The translations under genes and the position numbers were made by a program. DNA of 64,000 nt, from positions 248,001 through 312,000 of the forward strand of contig NZ_JADQTO010000010.1 in assembly GCF_015704865.1 (NCBI RefSeq), given 5' to 3'. Below are positions 17,273 through 27,000 of the stretch, piece after piece. The first letter of the stretch is position 1, and every line of letters begins with the position of its first letter. Source of the DNA: Actinoplanes aureus (GTDB taxonomy: Bacteria > Actinomycetota > Actinomycetes > Mycobacteriales > Micromonosporaceae). The notes under the pieces are model-generated. The model saw nothing but the letters and a program-made list of their open reading frames with translations, was not told the origin of the DNA and did no database searches.

Positions 17273-17611
17273 TCAGCCGCCGACCGGGCCGGCGAACTTC
17301 GCGGCGAGCTCGCGGTGTTTCGCGGCGGCCGTCATCGCTGTCTCGGCGCTGATGGCGCTGCCGGGCATCAGGCCGAACTCCGCCACCTGGTCGGCGAGCC
17401 GTAGGTGCTCACGCTGGGCGAACGCGCGGCAGGACGGGCAGGTGACGACGCCGGGGTTGCCCGACGTCATCGCCAGCGGTACCTGCTGCCCGCAGCCGGA
17501 GGTGACGGTGGCCGGGGCGTCGGCGGCGAGCCGGAACGTGGCCGCCAGCATCTCCCGCACCGCGAGGTCGGCGCGCAGTTTGGTATCGATGTGAATGTCA
17601 TCCACCCTCAC
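17273..17611 (-). CDS. Small cysteine-containing protein, unknown
   Basis: A 112-residue soluble protein with one Cys near residue 40 (SGCGQQ) and a CPSC pair about 17 residues later, which could bind zinc. The flanks are helical and lack recognisable motifs. Its GTG start lies inside the end of the flavin monooxygenase gene (14-base overlap) and its stop is three bases before the MOSC gene, so all three are co-transcribed. I do not recognise it. Confidence 0.65.
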   Translation of the reverse strand: MRVDDIHIDTKLRADLAVREMLAATFRLAADAPATVTSGCGQQVPLAMTSGNPGVVTCPSCRAFAQREHLRLADQVAEFGLMPGSAISAETAMTAAAKHRELAAKFAGPVGG

Positions 17612-18710
17612 TGCCTACCACGCGGAGCACGCCGTACGTCTCGCGGTAGGTGCGCGGTCCGATCAGCGGCAGCAGCCGGTCGCGCAGCCAGATCGGCAGG
17701 CCGGCCGCGCGGGAGAACCGGTCGGTCGCGGCCTGCACGTGGGCGACCCGCTCGCGGCGCCGCTGTTCGTACCGGGCGCCGACGGTGTCCCAGTCTCCCT
17801 CGGCGAGCAACGCGGCCAGGACCAGCGCGTCCTCCGCCGCGAGCGCGGCGCCCTGAGCCCACACCGGTGCGGTGGCGTGCGCCGCGTCGCCGATCAGCAC
17901 CCGGCGACCGGACGACCAGCCCGGCAGGCGGATCTCCTCGATCGGTGAGTGGAACAGCGACTCCGGGTTCTTCGCCACGCTGTCGAGGACGGCGCGGACC
18001 GGTTCCGGATAGCCACCGAACGTGGTGTGCAGCCAGGACGGGTCGGGGTCGACCGGGCCGCCTCGGGTGGCGGACGCGTAGCCGTACACCTCGGTGTCGT
18101 CGACCGGGATCAGCAGGAAGGCGCCGCCGGCGCCGGACCAGACGGTCCAGCAGTCGACGCCGGGGTTGGGCGCCATGAAGCGCCAGCTGGCGGCGCTGAG
18201 CACCGAGGCACGGACGGTGGTGGCGCCGAACATGGCGGCGCGGACGGCCGAGCGTACGCCGTCGGCGCCCACCACGAAGCCGTACGCCTGCCGCTCGCCG
18301 CCGTCGAAGGTGACGTCGAGACCGTCCACAGCGGAGACCGCGAGCGGCTGCCGCACCGGCGCGTCGAGGCCGTCGGCCAGCAGGGCGAGCAGATCCGAGC
18401 GGCGTACGCACCGCGGCCGCGCCCGCGCTCCCCAGAACTCGTCCTCGTCCACCGCGAACAGCACCTTGCCCGCGGCCGACCGGTACTCCCGGCGCCGCGT
18501 CGGCCGGCCCAGTTTCGCCAGCCCGTCACCGAGGCCGAGGGCCGCGAACGCCGTCACCGCGTTGCCCGGCAGGTTGATCGCCAGTCCGCCGGTCCGGCCG
18601 GCGTCGCCGCGTTCGGCCACCTCCACCGGCAGTTCGTGCCGGCGCAGAGCCCGCGCCATCGCCAGCCCGGCGATCCCGCCGCCGGCTACGAGCACTGTCT
18701 CTTCTGTCAT
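17598..18710 (-). CDS. FAD-dependent aromatic-type monooxygenase
   Basis: A 370-residue group A flavin monooxygenase of the PHBH fold. The FAD motif is VLVAGGGIAGLAMARAL (residues 6-22), the DG motif is VVGADGVRSAVR, and the GD motif is RVLIGDAAHATAPVWAQGA. The ATG at 18710 follows a GGTGGGA site. Such enzymes hydroxylate aromatic or polyketide substrates with NAD(P)H. It heads an operon with a small Cys protein and a MOSC protein, 40 bases downstream of the PucR-type regulator gene, which is on the same strand. Confidence 0.9.
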   Translation of the reverse strand: MTEETVLVAGGGIAGLAMARALRRHELPVEVAERGDAGRTGGLAINLPGNAVTAFAALGLGDGLAKLGRPTRRREYRSAAGKVLFAVDEDEFWGARARPRCVRRSDLLALLADGLDAPVRQPLAVSAVDGLDVTFDGGERQAYGFVVGADGVRSAVRAAMFGATTVRASVLSAASWRFMAPNPGVDCWTVWSGAGGAFLLIPVDDTEVYGYASATRGGPVDPDPSWLHTTFGGYPEPVRAVLDSVAKNPESLFHSPIEEIRLPGWSSGRRVLIGDAAHATAPVWAQGAALAAEDALVLAALLAEGDWDTVGARYEQRRRERVAHVQAATDRFSRAAGLPIWLRDRLLPLIGPRTYRETYGVLRVVGSEGG

Positions 18711-18750
18711 CGGTCCCACCCCCGTATCGACACGCGGCAGCCGCGAAGGC

Positions 18751-19965
18751 TCAAGCCTCTCGTGGCGGGTCTTCGGAGGCTGCCGCCGATCCGACACCCA
18801 GGCGGCCCACGACCCGGCCGGCCGGGCCGGTCCGGTACGCGAGCACCAGCAGCAGCTCGAACCGGGCGCCCGGGTCGTCCAGATCGTCGCCGAGCAGGTC
18901 CCGCAGCCGGTTGAGGCGGTAGCTGACGGTCTGCGGGTGCACGTACAACTCGGCCGCGACCGCCGTACGCGATCCCCAGTGCCGCAACCAGCTCTCCAGC
19001 GTGACCAGCAGTTGTTCGCGCTGGCCGGCGCGCAGCGCGGCGAGCGGCGCGAGCCGGCGTGCCGAGAGCACCGCGAGGGCGCCCGGTTCGCCGCGCAGTG
19101 CCAGGGCCGCGAAGTGGTCGTCGGTGAACACCGGTTCGGCGCCCGTCCCGGCCAGTTCCAGCGTGCCCTCGGCGAGCCGGACCGCCTGCGGCACCTCGGC
19201 CCAGCCCAGAGCCGGGCCGACCACCGCGTCGCGGCCCTGGAGCGCCTCGGTGAGCGCGGCACGTTCGGCGCGGGGCCCGGCCCGCAGCAGCAGGACGGCG
19301 TCCCGGCCGCGTTCGGCGACCACGCCGTCGGCGCCGAACCGGAACCGGGCGTCGCGGGCCTGGTCCGGCGGCAGCAGAACCGGCACCACGGTGTCCGGAG
19401 CCGGCCAGCCGATGCCGGTGACCGCCTCGCGCAGCACCTCGGGCGGTGCACCGCCGCGCAGCAGCAGATCGGCGACCCGGCGGCGGCGCCGGTCGCCCTC
19501 GCCGGCCTGTTCGCGCAGTTGCCGGGCCAGCCCGTCGGTGCAGGCCGCGGCCAGCTCGTCGACGTACGCACTTGTCGCGTCGGCCAGGTCGATGAGCTCG
19601 TCGACGGTCACCGGCCGCACCTCCGCCAGGGACTGGGAGGCGGTGCGCAGCAGCATCCGGGCGGCGGTGCGCAGGGCGCCGAGCAGCAGCTCCGGTCCCC
19701 GGTTCTCCCGGGCCTCGGCGGCGCCGAGCGCCACGAACACCTCGCGGATCGGCGGAGGCAGCGCCGGCTCAGCGGTTCCGGCCAGGTCGGCGAAGCGGTC
19801 CAGAGCGACCCGCACCGCGGTGTACGCGTCCCGCCGGAACTTCGCGCCGGCCGACTCCGGCGCGTTCTCCCCGACCGCGCCGGCGATCGCCTGCACGGCT
19901 TCCGGCAGCCGGGGGCGCATCGCGGCCGCGAGATCGGAGGGCAGTCGCTGCCAAGGAGTGTCCAT
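18751..19965 (-). CDS. PucR/CdaR-family transcriptional regulator
   Basis: A 404-residue regulator ending in the PucR C-terminal helix-turn-helix (LLVTLESWLRHWGSRTAVAAE and YVHPQTVSYRLNRLRDLLGDD), with a central GGDEF-like region and an N-terminal helical sensory part. PucR/CdaR proteins usually activate catabolism of purines, sugar acids or related compounds. It diverges from the aldolase-aminotransferase/kinase operon with a 19-base dyad between them, which makes that operon the best target; it could also affect the downstream monooxygenase operon. The start is the ATG at 19965. Confidence 0.88.
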   Translation of the reverse strand: MDTPWQRLPSDLAAAMRPRLPEAVQAIAGAVGENAPESAGAKFRRDAYTAVRVALDRFADLAGTAEPALPPPIREVFVALGAAEARENRGPELLLGALRTAARMLLRTASQSLAEVRPVTVDELIDLADATSAYVDELAAACTDGLARQLREQAGEGDRRRRRVADLLLRGGAPPEVLREAVTGIGWPAPDTVVPVLLPPDQARDARFRFGADGVVAERGRDAVLLLRAGPRAERAALTEALQGRDAVVGPALGWAEVPQAVRLAEGTLELAGTGAEPVFTDDHFAALALRGEPGALAVLSARRLAPLAALRAGQREQLLVTLESWLRHWGSRTAVAAELYVHPQTVSYRLNRLRDLLGDDLDDPGARFELLLVLAYRTGPAGRVVGRLGVGSAAASEDPPREA

Positions 19966-19974
19966 CACGCCGAT

Positions 19975-19993
19975 TTTGTCACCCGGTGATAAA
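19975..19993. promoter_or_regulatory. Candidate PucR operator
   Basis: TTTGTCACC-C-GGTGATAAA is a 19-base dyad with one mismatched pair, 10 bases before the PucR start and 66 bases before the divergent fusion-gene start. Confidence 0.55.
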
Positions 19994-20059
19994 GATGCGG
20001 TCGTATCTTGCTGGCCGAAAGACGGTGCTTCGTACCGGGAACGGGATGACGATGAGTCG

Positions 20060-22273
20060 GTGAAGCATCTGATGTCCCGCCGGCACGTCGTCGACATGTG
20101 TCGCACCATGCTCGAACGCGGATACCTCAAGGCCACCGAGGGCAACGTCTCGGTCCGGATCCCGGGCCACCAGCTCTACGCGGTCACGCCGAGCAACTAC
20201 GACTACGACAAGATGCGCCCCGAGGACGTCTGCGTCGTCGATTTCAACGGCAAGCACGTCCCGGATCCGGACGGGGCCGGCGGGCTGGTCCCGTCGATCG
20301 AGTGCGGCATGCACGCGAACATCTACCGCGAGCGGCCGGACGTCAACGCGATCGTGCACACCCATCAGCCGTACGCGTCAGCCCTGGCCTTCCTGCGCAA
20401 GCCGATCCCGGCGCTCACCGACGAGCAGGTCCGCTTCCTCGGCAAAGAGGTCGCGATCATCGACTACGCGCCGTCCGGCACCTCGTTTCTCGCCAAGAAC
20501 GTGCAGAAGAAGGTGGCGAGCGGCGACAACGCGTTCATCATCGCCAACCACGGCGTGGTGGCGCTGGGCACCGACCCGGACCGGGCGGTGTTCAACATGG
20601 CGCTGCTGGAGAAGGTGTCGATCGCCTATCTGATGGCGCTGACCAGCGAGGCCGGCAAGGTCTACACGATTCCGGTGACGATCCGGGAGATCGCGTTCGG
20701 CAAGCTGCGCAAGGACGAGAAGCGGATCGCCGCGCAGATCACCGAGGCCGTCGAGCCGATCCGGGTCCCGGACGACGAGGAGCTGCCGAGCGCAGACCTC
20801 GCCAAAACGGAAATGTCCGAAGAGTCGTTGGGTTACTCGATCAGTGAGTACCTAGATGTCGACGACACGATGCGCCGCCTCAAGGCCCTCGTCGACCAGC
20901 CCCTTCGAGGGCTCCGGCACGACGCCCTGCTGGATGTGCTGAACTACTTCGAGACCAAGTGCCGCGCCTCCAAGGAGATCACCGAGCGGGCCAAGAAGCG
21001 CATCCCCGGCGGCGTCCAGCACAACCTGGCCTTCAACTACCCGTTCCCGCTCGCCGTCGACAAGGCCGAGGGCGCGTACCTCACCGACCGCGACGGCAAC
21101 GTCTACATCGACTTCCTGCAGGCCGGCGGCCCGACCATCCTGGGCAGCAACTACGGCCCGGTGAACGAGCAGGTGGCCGCGGTGATCAAGGAGAGCGGGC
21201 CGGTCACCGGCCTGTTCCACGAGTACGAGCTGAAGCTCGCCGAGATCATCAACCAGTACATGCCGCACATCGAGATGTACCGGTCGCTCGGCTCCGGCAC
21301 CGAGGCGGTGATGGCCGCGGTGCGCGCGGCGCGCGCACACACCGGCAAAAAGATGGTGATCAAGGTGGGCGGCGCCTATCACGGCTGGTCCGACACCATG
21401 GTGTACGGCCTGCGCGTGCCCGGCAGCTTCCGGATGAACGCCAAGGGCATCCCGTTCGGCGCGACCGGGCGTACCCGGGAGTCCTTCCCGCACGATCTCG
21501 GCACGCTGCGGCGCAAGCTCATCGAGAACCGGGTACGCGGTGGGACCGCCGCCGTCGTGGTGGAGCCGCTCGGCCCGGAGTCCGGCACCCGACCGGTCCC
21601 GCACGACTTCAACGCCGGCGTGCGCAAGCTGTGCGACGAGTTCGGCGCGATGCTGATCTTCGACGAGGTGGTGACCGGCTTCCGTACCGGGCTGGGCGGC
21701 GCGGCCGGCTACTTCGGCGTCACACCCGACCTGACCGTCTTCGGCAAGGCCGTCTCCGGCGGTTACCCGATGGCCGGCGGAGTCGGCGGCAAGGCCGAGG
21801 TGATGAGCGTCTTCGGCTCCGGTCTGGACGGCAAAAGCGGTGCGCACATCCAGGTCGGCGGCACCCTGTCGGCGAACCCGCTGTCCTGCGCGGCCGGCTA
21901 CTTCGCGATCAAGGAGATGGCGCGGACCAACGCACCGGTCATCGCCGGCCGGGCCGGCGACCGCCTCACCCGCGGTCTGCAGAAGCTGATCGACAAGTAC
22001 GGGCTGCCGTACGTCGCCTACAACCAGGGTTCGATCGTGCACCTGGAGTGCAGTGGCGTGATGCTGCTGGACATGCGCAGCCCGATCAAGCTGCTCAAGG
22101 AGAACAAGGGCCGCAAGAAGCTGATGGAGCAGATGGGCGCGGCGTACGCGGCACACGGCATCATCACCCTGGCCGGCTCGCGGATGTACACCTCGATGGC
22201 CGACACCGACGAGGTCATCGACGACGCTCTCACCCGGTTCGACCAGGTCTTCGCGCAGGTCGAGGGGGTCTAG
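20060..22273 (+). CDS. Class II aldolase fused to class III aminotransferase
   Basis: A 737-residue fusion. Residues 5-200 are an AraD/FucA-type class II aldolase: TEGNVSVR, catalytic Glu in SIECGMHANIY, zinc ligands in VHTHQPYASA and IANHGVVALG. Residues about 310-735 are a PLP aminotransferase of the glutamate-1-semialdehyde-aminomutase type: YHGWSD, IFDEVVTGFR and the PLP lysine in FGKAVSGGYP. About 100 linker residues join them. The GTG at 20060 is chosen; ATG 20072 is possible. The kinase gene starts on the next base. Together they suggest phosphorylation, carbon-carbon cleavage and transamination of a polyol or sugar; the actual substrate is unknown. Confidence 0.88.
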   Translation: MKHLMSRRHVVDMCRTMLERGYLKATEGNVSVRIPGHQLYAVTPSNYDYDKMRPEDVCVVDFNGKHVPDPDGAGGLVPSIECGMHANIYRERPDVNAIVHTHQPYASALAFLRKPIPALTDEQVRFLGKEVAIIDYAPSGTSFLAKNVQKKVASGDNAFIIANHGVVALGTDPDRAVFNMALLEKVSIAYLMALTSEAGKVYTIPVTIREIAFGKLRKDEKRIAAQITEAVEPIRVPDDEELPSADLAKTEMSEESLGYSISEYLDVDDTMRRLKALVDQPLRGLRHDALLDVLNYFETKCRASKEITERAKKRIPGGVQHNLAFNYPFPLAVDKAEGAYLTDRDGNVYIDFLQAGGPTILGSNYGPVNEQVAAVIKESGPVTGLFHEYELKLAEIINQYMPHIEMYRSLGSGTEAVMAAVRAARAHTGKKMVIKVGGAYHGWSDTMVYGLRVPGSFRMNAKGIPFGATGRTRESFPHDLGTLRRKLIENRVRGGTAAVVVEPLGPESGTRPVPHDFNAGVRKLCDEFGAMLIFDEVVTGFRTGLGGAAGYFGVTPDLTVFGKAVSGGYPMAGGVGGKAEVMSVFGSGLDGKSGAHIQVGGTLSANPLSCAAGYFAIKEMARTNAPVIAGRAGDRLTRGLQKLIDKYGLPYVAYNQGSIVHLECSGVMLLDMRSPIKLLKENKGRKKLMEQMGAAYAAHGIITLAGSRMYTSMADTDEVIDDALTRFDQVFAQVEGV

Positions 22274-23866
22274 GTGGCCGTCGCGCCGCAGGTGCTGGCG
22301 ATCGATCTGGGCACGTCGGGGATGAAGGCCGCCCTGGTCGCCGCCGACGGGGCGGTGACCGGGTGGGCCGAACGCCCGGTCCCGCTGCACGTGCTGCCCG
22401 GCGGCGGCGCGGAACAGGACCCCCTCGCCTGGTGGGACGCCCTGGCCGAGGTCGTCGCCGACCTGGGCCGGGACCACCCGGACCACCTGCGCGCGGTGAC
22501 CACGATCTGCTCCTCGACGCAGGGCGAGGGCACGATCGCGGTGGACGCGAACGGTGAGCCGCTCACCCGGTGCATCAGCTGGCTGGACATGCGCGGGGCG
22601 GCACACCTGCGCAAACAGTTCGGCGGCTTCCCGGCGTACGGTGGAATCTCGATCTTGAAAGTCGCGCGCTGGCTGCGTCTCACCGGCGGCATGCCGTCGG
22701 TGACCGGAAAGGACCCGGCCGCGCACATGCTGCTGATCCGCGACGCCATGCCCGAGGTGTACGCGAAGACCGCGACCTTCCTGAACGTCCTCGACTGGAT
22801 CAACCTGAAGCTCACCGGCCGCACGGTGGCCACCGTCGACTCGATCCTCACCTCCTGGGTCACCGACAACCGGAAGGCGGACGCCATCCGGTACTCCCCC
22901 GAGCTGGTCGCCGCCAGCGGGATCGACCGGGACAAGTTCCCGCCGATCGTGGCCTGCACCGAGGTGATCGGCACGCTCGCACCCGGCGCCGCCGCCCACC
23001 TCGGCCTGCCCGCGTCCGTGCGGGTGGTGGCCGGCGCCATCGACAACACCGCGGCCGCGATCGGCGCCGGCACGGTACGCGACAACGAACCCCACCTCTA
23101 CCTCGGCACGTCGTCCTGGATCGCGGCGCACGTACCGAAGAAGAAGACCGACGTGCTGACCGGCATCGCCTCGATCCCGTGCGCGATTCCGGACCGCTAC
23201 CTGATGACCGCGCTGCAGGCCACCGCCGGCGCCAACCTCACCTGGCTGCGCGACAAGATCGTCGAGTACGACGATCCTCTGCTTTCCGCAGGCCACATCA
23301 GCCGCGACGAGGGCACCATCTTCGATGCCTTTGACAAGATCATCCCGATGGTCCCGGCAGGCGCGAACGGCGTCATCTACACCCCTTGGCTGTACGGCGA
23401 GCGCGCACCGGTCGACGACGCGAACCTGCGTGCCGCGTTCCTCAACATCTCCCTCGACACCACCCGTTCCGACCTGCTGCGCGCCGTCTTCGAGGGCGTC
23501 GCGCTGAACACCCGCTGGCTGGCCAAGGCGGTCGACCGGTTCCTCGGCGCACCGGTCACCTCGATGGTGATCACCGGCGGCGCGGCCCGCTCCGGCTCGT
23601 GGTGCCAGATCTTCGCCGACGTGCTCGGCATCGAGATCCGCCGCGACGCCAACCCGGTCGCGGTCAACGCCCGCGGCGCCGGCTGGATCGGCGCGGTCGG
23701 CGCCGGGATGATCACCTTTGCCGACCTGCCGGCACTCTCCCGCAACGACCACGTCTTCACGCCGGGCGCCGACCACGCCACCTATGACGAGGTCTACGAG
23801 ATCTATCAGGACCTGCACAAACGGCTGGCCCCGGTGTATCGGCGGCTGAACCGGCCGGCCCGCTGA
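22274..23866 (+). CDS. FGGY-family carbohydrate kinase (xylulokinase-like)
   Basis: A 530-residue sugar kinase. The N-terminal FGGY domain starts LAIDLGTSGMKAALV; the C-terminal domain has YLGTSSWIAAH, TPWLYGERAPVDD and the signature MVITGGAARSGSWCQIFADVLG. The GTG start follows the aldolase-aminotransferase stop directly with no spacer, so translation is coupled. It should phosphorylate a polyol, ketose or related compound that the aldolase domain then cleaves. No transporter is in the cluster. Xylulokinase is the closest well-known relative, but the context argues for another substrate. Confidence 0.9.
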   Translation: MAVAPQVLAIDLGTSGMKAALVAADGAVTGWAERPVPLHVLPGGGAEQDPLAWWDALAEVVADLGRDHPDHLRAVTTICSSTQGEGTIAVDANGEPLTRCISWLDMRGAAHLRKQFGGFPAYGGISILKVARWLRLTGGMPSVTGKDPAAHMLLIRDAMPEVYAKTATFLNVLDWINLKLTGRTVATVDSILTSWVTDNRKADAIRYSPELVAASGIDRDKFPPIVACTEVIGTLAPGAAAHLGLPASVRVVAGAIDNTAAAIGAGTVRDNEPHLYLGTSSWIAAHVPKKKTDVLTGIASIPCAIPDRYLMTALQATAGANLTWLRDKIVEYDDPLLSAGHISRDEGTIFDAFDKIIPMVPAGANGVIYTPWLYGERAPVDDANLRAAFLNISLDTTRSDLLRAVFEGVALNTRWLAKAVDRFLGAPVTSMVITGGAARSGSWCQIFADVLGIEIRRDANPVAVNARGAGWIGAVGAGMITFADLPALSRNDHVFTPGADHATYDEVYEIYQDLHKRLAPVYRRLNRPAR

Positions 23867-24046
23867 CCCGGTCGGGGGAAACGGCATGTCGGCTGGCGGC
23901 AGATGCCTTCCGGGGAGTCCGTGCGGTCGGCTATTTTGACAGCTTCCCACCGGCGTTTCTGAGCCCGGCCGTCGCATCCCGCGCTCCACCGTCCGGCCGC
24001 CGCCGCAAGTCGCCGGGACCCGGCTCGTGGTCTCCGGGAGGCCGTC

Positions 24047-27000
24047 GTGACCGTTCCGCTGCGCCCCGGCTGGATGACCCTCGGCTCGCTGAACACCGAG
24101 GATCTGCACGGCCGTCCCGGTCCGGCGCGCGCCGCCGCGCTGCGCGCCGCCGCCGACGACCCGCGGCACCGGATGCTGCACCTCACCGACGCCTGCTACG
24201 GCGCCCTCTCCGCCGGCGAGGCCAAACACGCCTTGCGCCTGCTCGACGAGCTGGAGAAGGTCGCCGGCGGCCCGGACCGGCATCTGTCCGCCCTGCGCGC
24301 GTGGGCCCTCCAGCTCGACGGGAACTGGTACCCCGGCGGCATCGGCGCGGAGACCACCATGGACCCGGCGGGAGCCTTCGTCACGCCGGCGCCCGGCATC
24401 CCGGAGACCGAGCTGATCGAGCACCTGGTCGCCGACGGCCCACCGAGCCTGGCGACCGTCCGCGCCGTCACCGAGACCCTGCTGCGCTCCGGCAATGAGA
24501 CCGCCGCCAGGCAGATGGCGGTGCAGGGCGTGCGGGCCCTGGAGAACCTGGCCCGCCTGGCGAACCGGCTCGGCGCGGTGGCGCTCGGCCACTGGTGCGA
24601 CATCGCCGGCGCCGACCTGATGCACCGGATCGGCCTCGACGCCGAGGCACGGCACCTGCTGATCCAGGCCCGTACCGCGGTCACCCTGCTCAACCTGCCC
24701 GGCCTGGTCGGCGTGACCTACCTGGTGGAGGGCGACTGGTCGGCCACCCCCGGCTCGCACCCGGAGAGCCTCGGCTTCGACCTGGCTCCGCAGCCCGGCC
24801 CCAGCCCCGCCCTGGCCCGGCGTGACCCGTACCGCGCCGCCGAGTGCTACACCGCCGCGGCCAGCTGGGCCGCCGGGCTGCCGTTGCCCCGCCTGCACGC
24901 CGCCCTGGAGCTGCGGCAGGCGACCCTGGCCTGGTTCGCCGGTGACCGGCCGCGCCGCCGCCGGCACCTGCTCGCCGCCCGCGACGCCTGGACCACCGCC
25001 GGCGACACCGCAGGCGTGCAGCTCGCCGCCGTCCACCTGCTGATCGCCGACCTCGACGAGGGACTGTTCGCCGATCACGTGGCGACGCTGAGCCAGGCCG
25101 GGCAGCCGCCCGAGCACGGCCCGGTCGCCGGCGTGCTGGCCTGGTCCGCCTCGGTCGGCAGCCGGGCGTGGTGCACCGGGCTGGGCCGGGTGCTGCAACG
25201 CGCCGCCGAGCACTGGCAGGCCCGCGGCAGCGTGGCCCGCGCCAGGCTCGGCTACCTGGCCGCGCTACCACTGCTCGGCGCCGATCCGGCGCTGCCCACC
25301 CGGCCCGTGGTGACCGCGCTGGCGGCCGTCGAGTCCCGCCACGGCCTCGCCGCGCCGGCACTCACCCGGCTGGAACGGCTCCTGCACTGCCCCGGCCCGG
25401 CGGCCGGGCCACCGGAGGTCGCCTGCGCCCAGCAGCTCGAGACGATCCTCGCCATGGTCGACGCGCACCGCGGCCGGATCGGATCGGCCGAGGCGGAGCG
25501 CGCCGCTCGTGGCCTGCTGCGCCTGCGCGACCTGTTGCGGGAGATGCTGCCCCGTCTCGGCGGACCGGGCGGCCCGCGAGCCGCGATCGAGGCGATCGCC
25601 GTCATCGACGTGCTGGTGCCGCTGGCCCGGTGCGGTCACGCGTCCGATCGAGGGCTGCCGGAGCGGGCCGAGCAGTGGTACCGGGTGGCCCTGGAGGCCG
25701 CCGAACGGCCCGGCGCCGCACCGGATCTGCGGCCGCTGGTGCTGGTGGCCGGCGGACGGTACGCCGAGGCGCGGACCGCCCTGACCGAACTTGATCGCGA
25801 TCGCGCGCTACCCGGCGAGGTGCTCGCGCCGCTCGCCGTACGGGCCGGGGACCTCGCGCCGGCGGCCCTGGCCTTCGCCCGCTCCGGCGGCGCCCAGCGG
25901 GCCGGCCGCGGCTGGCACGACGCGCTGACCGCCGCGGAGATCGCCCTCGCGCACGACGACGTGAAAGCCGGACTGGCGCACGCCCGGACCGGCGCCGCCT
26001 TCGTCGAGGAGCTGGCCGCCACCCTGCCACGGGACGCGGACCGGGCCGCCGTCTGCGACCAGCCCGGCGTGGCGGCGCTGTACCTGCTCGCCGCGAAGGC
26101 GCAGGCCGCGCTGGCGCGTACCGAACACCACCGGGCCGACGCCGCCGACCTGCGCCGGCACTGTTTCGAGACGGCCGGACGCGCGTACGCGCTCACCGTC
26201 CCCGCGCGGCCGGCCGGCCCGGACGACACCGAACCGTGGCAGCAGTGGCGCCGGTCCACCGCCGAGTGGACCGAGCACGCTCACCGCCTGCACGCCGCGA
26301 TCGACACACCCGCCATCCGCGACACCGCGCCGCTGGTGGCCGCGGCGGACGCCGCCGACGCGGCGCTGACCCGCGCCGAGTTCGAGGTGGAACGAAGCCA
26401 CCCCGGCGCCCTGCTGCGCCGCGCGGCCCCACCGGCACCCTTCGACGTACGCCGGATGCAGAGCCGCCTCGCCCGCGACACCGTGGTCCTGGCCTACCTG
26501 ACGGCCGGAGCCGAGCTGATGAGCTGGGTGGTGACCAGCGACGACGTCCACGTCCACCACCGGCACGTGGCGGCCGGGCACCTGGCCGCGCTGGCCCGCG
26601 GCTGCCACGCCCGCTGCGCCTCCGGGCACGGGCAGGCGACGGAGGCGACCGAGCTCGCCGCACTGCTGCTGCACGACGCGGCGAGCGTGCTGCGCGACCA
26701 CCGGCGCGTCGTGGTCGTTCCGTCCGGCCCGCTGCGTGTCGTGCCGGTGCACGCGCTGCCGTTCGCCGGCCGGCCGCTCGGCCTGGAGCGGGTGGTCTCG
26801 TACGCGCCGAACACGGCACTGCTCACCGCCGAGGACACCACCCTGGACGAGTCGCTCCGCCCGGCCCGGCCGCTGGTCGTGGCCGGCCCGCTTCCCGGCG
26901 CCGGTGTCGAGGCCCGGACCGCGGCCGCGATCCTCGGCTGCCCGTCCGGCGAGGTGCTCGACACCACCGGCGACCGGCTGCGCGGGCACGACGTGCTCCT

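Noticed and set aside
19001..20059. N-terminal extension of the aldolase fusion
   Set aside because: It is antisense to the PucR gene; the aldolase fold begins just after 20060.
23936..23941. TTGACA as a promoter for the CHAT gene
   Set aside because: No -10 element at 16-19 bases.
20852..25213. A 1453-codon open frame on the minus strand
   Set aside because: It is antisense to the aldolase-aminotransferase, kinase and CHAT genes, has His/Gly/Val-rich shadow composition and no domain.
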